Below, piece by piece: positions 20,712 through 22,381 of a stretch of 22,381 bases of DNA (positions are counted from its first letter, which is position 1; each line of letters begins with the position of its first letter). The stretch spans positions 1-22,381 of IMG/VR virus record IMGVR_UViG_3300006921_000177. One strand, given 5' to 3'. This stretch comes from a virus. The translations under genes and the position numbers were made by a program. The notes under the pieces are model-generated. The model had not been told where the DNA came from and did not search any database. It was given only the letters and a program-made list of their open reading frames with translations.

Positions 20712-20890
20712 TTTAAAAAATCTAATATCATTTCATAAAATTCTGATTCGTTATTTTCAGTCCATTCTTGTATCTGTTCTTCAGTAAGTTCTTTTCCATT
20801 TTCATCTTCTGCATAACTGATAAAAGCGTCGCAAAAATCAGGATAATCCCAAGACTTTACATCTTCTAATTCATAATCTGTTAATTTCAT
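20708..20890 (-). CDS. Small acidic hypothetical protein (60 aa)
   Basis: The protein starts MKLTDYELEDVKSWDYPDFC and is very acidic (ENGKELTEEQIQEWTENNES), ending with a short helix (FYEMILDFLK). Acidic small phage proteins can mimic DNA and block host enzymes, but nothing in the sequence proves this; the family is not recognised. I chose the ATG at 20890 because it overlaps the upstream stop as ATGA, like most junctions of this block. An in-frame ATG ten codons earlier (20920) lies inside the upstream gene and gives a basic start that looks less natural. Confidence 0.6.
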   Translation of the reverse strand: MKLTDYELEDVKSWDYPDFCDAFISYAEDENGKELTEEQIQEWTENNESEFYEMILDFLK

Positions 20891-21255
20891 TTTAATAGTT
20901 TTATTGGTTCTTGATACCATAAGGTCTTTCCTTTTGGCTTTCCTAATGTATGTACTTCATAGTAGGCATTGTCTACTAACTTCTTTTGAGCATATACCCA
21001 CTTGTAAAAAGTTCTGATGTTTAAAAAGGGTTCGTCTTTACCAAATCTTACTCCCTGTCTAAATGCGTCCTGTACTTGGTTAAAAGTCATATTGCCGAAA
21101 CGCTTTTCTTGTATTAAATCCTCAGCAAATATTTTACTAAGACTTGCTAAAGTTTGAGCGTCTGATCTGTGTCCTATTTCAACTGAAGTCTTTGCAACTA
21201 AGTCTAGGACTTTTTCAGTTAATTCTTTTAGGTTTTCTTGTTTTAGTGGTTTCAT
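20887..21255 (-). CDS. DUF6633-like phage replication-associated protein (122 aa)
   Basis: The protein is helical: MKPLKQENLKELTEKVLDLV, then DAQTLASLSKIFAEDLIQEK, RFGNMTFNQVQDAFRQGVRF and NIRTFYKWVYAQKKL. The pattern of an N-terminal helical bundle followed by ..t..qv..Af..Gvr.....f.l.....y.W... recalls small proteins next to replication genes in Bacteroidota phages (DUF6633 as I remember it). A helicase-loader or primase-helper role is possible from position but is inference. It overlaps the 68-aa gene upstream by 4 nt and the 60-aa gene downstream by 4 nt (both ATGA). Confidence 0.55.
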   Translation of the reverse strand: MKPLKQENLKELTEKVLDLVAKTSVEIGHRSDAQTLASLSKIFAEDLIQEKRFGNMTFNQVQDAFRQGVRFGKDEPFLNIRTFYKWVYAQKKLVDNAYYEVHTLGKPKGKTLWYQEPIKLLK

Positions 21256-21458
21256 AACCTGCTTTTTATTATTTCTTGTATTTGTTCTTCTTCTAAGTAA
21301 GTGTCGTCCTCACCATAATATTCTATATGTGTTATGTGATTTGATACACTTATGGTTAAATTATATTCTATATTTTCTGCATAACCTTCTTCTCCTATAT
21401 TTGCTCTTGTTACTAATTTTCCTTCAGGAGTTAAATCTATTAAATTTGGTAAATTCAT
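21252..21458 (-). CDS. Small hypothetical protein (68 aa)
   Basis: The protein starts MNLPNLIDLTPEGKLVTRAN and continues with beta strands (NIEYNLTISVSNHITHIEYY) and an acidic helix (DDTYLEEEQIQEIIKSRL). It looks like a small alpha/beta domain; I do not recognise a family. The start has an A-rich tract before ATG and lies 14 nt after the stop of the replication gene. Its stop overlaps the next gene start as ATGA, so it is translated as part of the operon. Confidence 0.6.
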   Translation of the reverse strand: MNLPNLIDLTPEGKLVTRANIGEEGYAENIEYNLTISVSNHITHIEYYGEDDTYLEEEQIQEIIKSRL

Positions 21459-21472
21459 AATTTTTTTTTAAT

Positions 21473-22147
21473 TTATAATAATTCTTTTGCTTTTTGCCAT
21501 TCATTAATTTGAGCGTCTAACTTAGACATTGTTTTTTTATTAGACTTAGGTTTATCCCATTTCTTTTGATTGTTAGCCCAAGTCTTTAGTCTGAGCTTTG
21601 TACTCCAAGTTTTTTGTAATTCAAATTTCATCTTAGATTTTGACTTATTTGGCTCTGTCCAATAATCTATAAATCCATTTAAAATACTTTCTTCATAATC
21701 AAAAGACAAAACCTCAAATATAAATTCATTACGCCTATTAGATATATTATTGTTATTGTTATTCTTATTGTTATTCTTATTAATAGTTTGCGTTTTTTTA
21801 ACAACTAGTTTTGCAGTTTCTTCACAACTAGTATTGAAATAACTTAACAACTTGTTTTCTATTATTTTAAAGTGTTGCTTTGCAGGAATACCAATTACTT
21901 TAGTTTCTATAATTCCTAATTCTTTTAATCTCTTAATTGCTTTTCTTTGCTGATGAGATGTCAAACAAGTATCTTCTTCTATATTCTTGGCTGTATTAAA
22001 AAACCACCCATCAGTCATTCCGTTAGCCATAAAGTATTCTTCTTTGCTAATTAGGTCAGCAAGTAGGACTGCCCCTTTCAATCCCACCTGCTTCGCTAAT
22101 TGCTTGTTCACTATTAAAAAAGCTGAACTACTTAGTAAATGTTTCAT
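21473..22147 (-). CDS. Replisome organizer / DnaD-like replication protein (224 aa)
   Basis: Such proteins bind the phage origin and bring the helicase. Residues 1-105 form a winged-helix domain (LIVNKQLAKQVGLKGAVLLA, MTDGWFFNTAKNIEEDTCLT, SHQQRKAIKRLKELGIIETK, GIPAKQHFKI), the usual phage replication-initiator pattern. A Lys/Asn-rich low-complexity linker follows (residues about 120-135), then the C-terminal FIDYWTEPNKSKSKMKFELQ and TWSTKLRLKTWANNQKKW that I know from Bacteroidota phage initiators. The linker DNA is a set of three 12-bp repeats. Start overlaps the previous gene as ATGA. The origin may lie inside the gene, as in lambda O, but that is inferred. Confidence 0.78.
   Translation of the reverse strand: MKHLLSSSAFLIVNKQLAKQVGLKGAVLLADLISKEEYFMANGMTDGWFFNTAKNIEEDTCLTSHQQRKAIKRLKELGIIETKVIGIPAKQHFKIIENKLLSYFNTSCEETAKLVVKKTQTINKNNNKNNNNNNISNRRNEFIFEVLSFDYEESILNGFIDYWTEPNKSKSKMKFELQKTWSTKLRLKTWANNQKKWDKPKSNKKTMSKLDAQINEWQKAKELL
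21747..21782. repeat. Three 12-bp units in the replication gene
   Basis: The plus strand holds ttattgttattg, ttattcttattg and ttattcttatta in a row. It encodes the Asn/Lys-rich linker of the replication protein. It could be simple low-complexity coding DNA or origin iterons; position alone cannot decide. Confidence 0.6.
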
Positions 22148-22381
22148 ATAACTTCTATTTCGTATTTATAATTTTGAAGGGCTAACTTACATAATTCAAA
22201 TTTATTATAGAACTCTCTGTAAGAAACTTTTATATCTACTCCAAACTTACCACAACTAATACGGATAGTTGTCTGATGTTTTTCACTATCGTATATATCA
22301 TTATCCTTTAAATATCTCTTTAAATGATACATATCTTTAAAAGTATATTTTGCGTCTTTAATTTCTGAATAAGCATTGTAA
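22144..22381 (-). CDS. Hypothetical protein, 5' end cut by window edge (at least 78 aa seen)
   Basis: The frame is open to the right edge, with YNAYSEIKDAKYTFKDMYHL as the first residues seen, so the ATG at 22332 is probably internal and the true start lies outside the window. The rest reads KRYLKDNDIYDSEKHQTTIR, then SCGKFGVDIKVSYREFYNKF and a final helix to YEIEVI. It is an alpha/beta protein with no motif that I recognise. Its stop overlaps the start of the replication gene (ATGA), so it belongs to the same operon. Confidence 0.6.
   Translation of the reverse strand, partial: YNAYSEIKDAKYTFKDMYHLKRYLKDNDIYDSEKHQTTIRISCGKFGVDIKVSYREFYNKFELCKLALQNYKYEIEVI

Noticed and set aside
20891-20920. 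Longer form of the small acidic protein starting at 20920
   Set aside because: The extra ten codons lie inside the upstream gene; the ATG at 20890 has the ATGA junction typical of this block.
1-22381. tRNA, CRISPR array, integrase, lysis genes, insertion sequences
   Set aside because: Looked for on both strands by eye; no cloverleaf, regular repeat-spacer pattern, recombinase or endolysin motifs were found.

Overview
The window is a contiguous piece of a tailed double-stranded DNA phage genome, most likely a siphovirus or its prophage in a Bacteroidota host, probably Flavobacteriia. The evidence is very AT-rich DNA, A-rich tracts instead of Shine-Dalgarno sequences before start codons, and protein families typical of that host group: an XkdF-like prohead protease, NinG, DUF3310, a ParB-methyltransferase fusion and long beta-rich tail proteins. 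Every gene I can support lies on the minus strand, so the window is read from right to left in transcription order. No tRNA, CRISPR array, integrase, lysis gene or insertion sequence was seen.

Right part (about 22.4-17.6 kb) is the early/replication and regulatory block. It holds a truncated small gene, a replisome-organizer-like protein with a winged helix, a DUF6633-like candidate helicase-loader protein, small hypothetical proteins, a second winged-helix protein, NinG, an unknown 118-aa protein, a sigma-70-like protein, a cysteine-rich (DUF6171-like) protein, DUF3310 and a zinc-ribbon protein. Many genes join by 4-nt ATGA overlaps. Three short genes were reconstructed by hand (28, 44 and 56 aa); two are single-pass membrane peptides locked into the chain by ATGA junctions. 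A terminator-like hairpin follows the sigma/Zn pair.

Middle part (17.6-5.2 kb) carries the ParB-methyltransferase, the small and large terminase, a tail-chaperone-like gene with a clear -1 frameshift site (G GTT TTT TTT TGG) that would fuse it to an 83-codon extension, a set of connector and tail proteins (including an HK97-gp10-like protein), two very large beta-rich tail/baseplate proteins, a fibre-like protein and a short tape measure protein.

Left part (5.2-0 kb) is the head block: a stand-alone copy of the protease C-terminal domain, a 25-aa coupled peptide, the prohead protease, an acidic scaffold-like protein, the major capsid protein, a tail-tube-like protein after a hairpin, a strong terminator, then further virion proteins ending in a truncated concanavalin-A-like protein. 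The order terminase, tail, tape measure, protease, capsid is unusual and no portal gene is visible.

The most interesting signal is a bipartite element repeated five times, CAAAYAAA-N11-TCTATTATATA (minus strand), always just before a gene that opens a transcription block: 1269, 3650, 5159, 14553 and 17600. One copy lies directly after a strong terminator. I read it as a phage-specific promoter, perhaps used by the phage's own sigma-like protein; in two cases it sits 2 nt from the ATG, which would give leaderless messages. A second start signal, an A-rich tract leading into ATG GCN, marks five virion genes.
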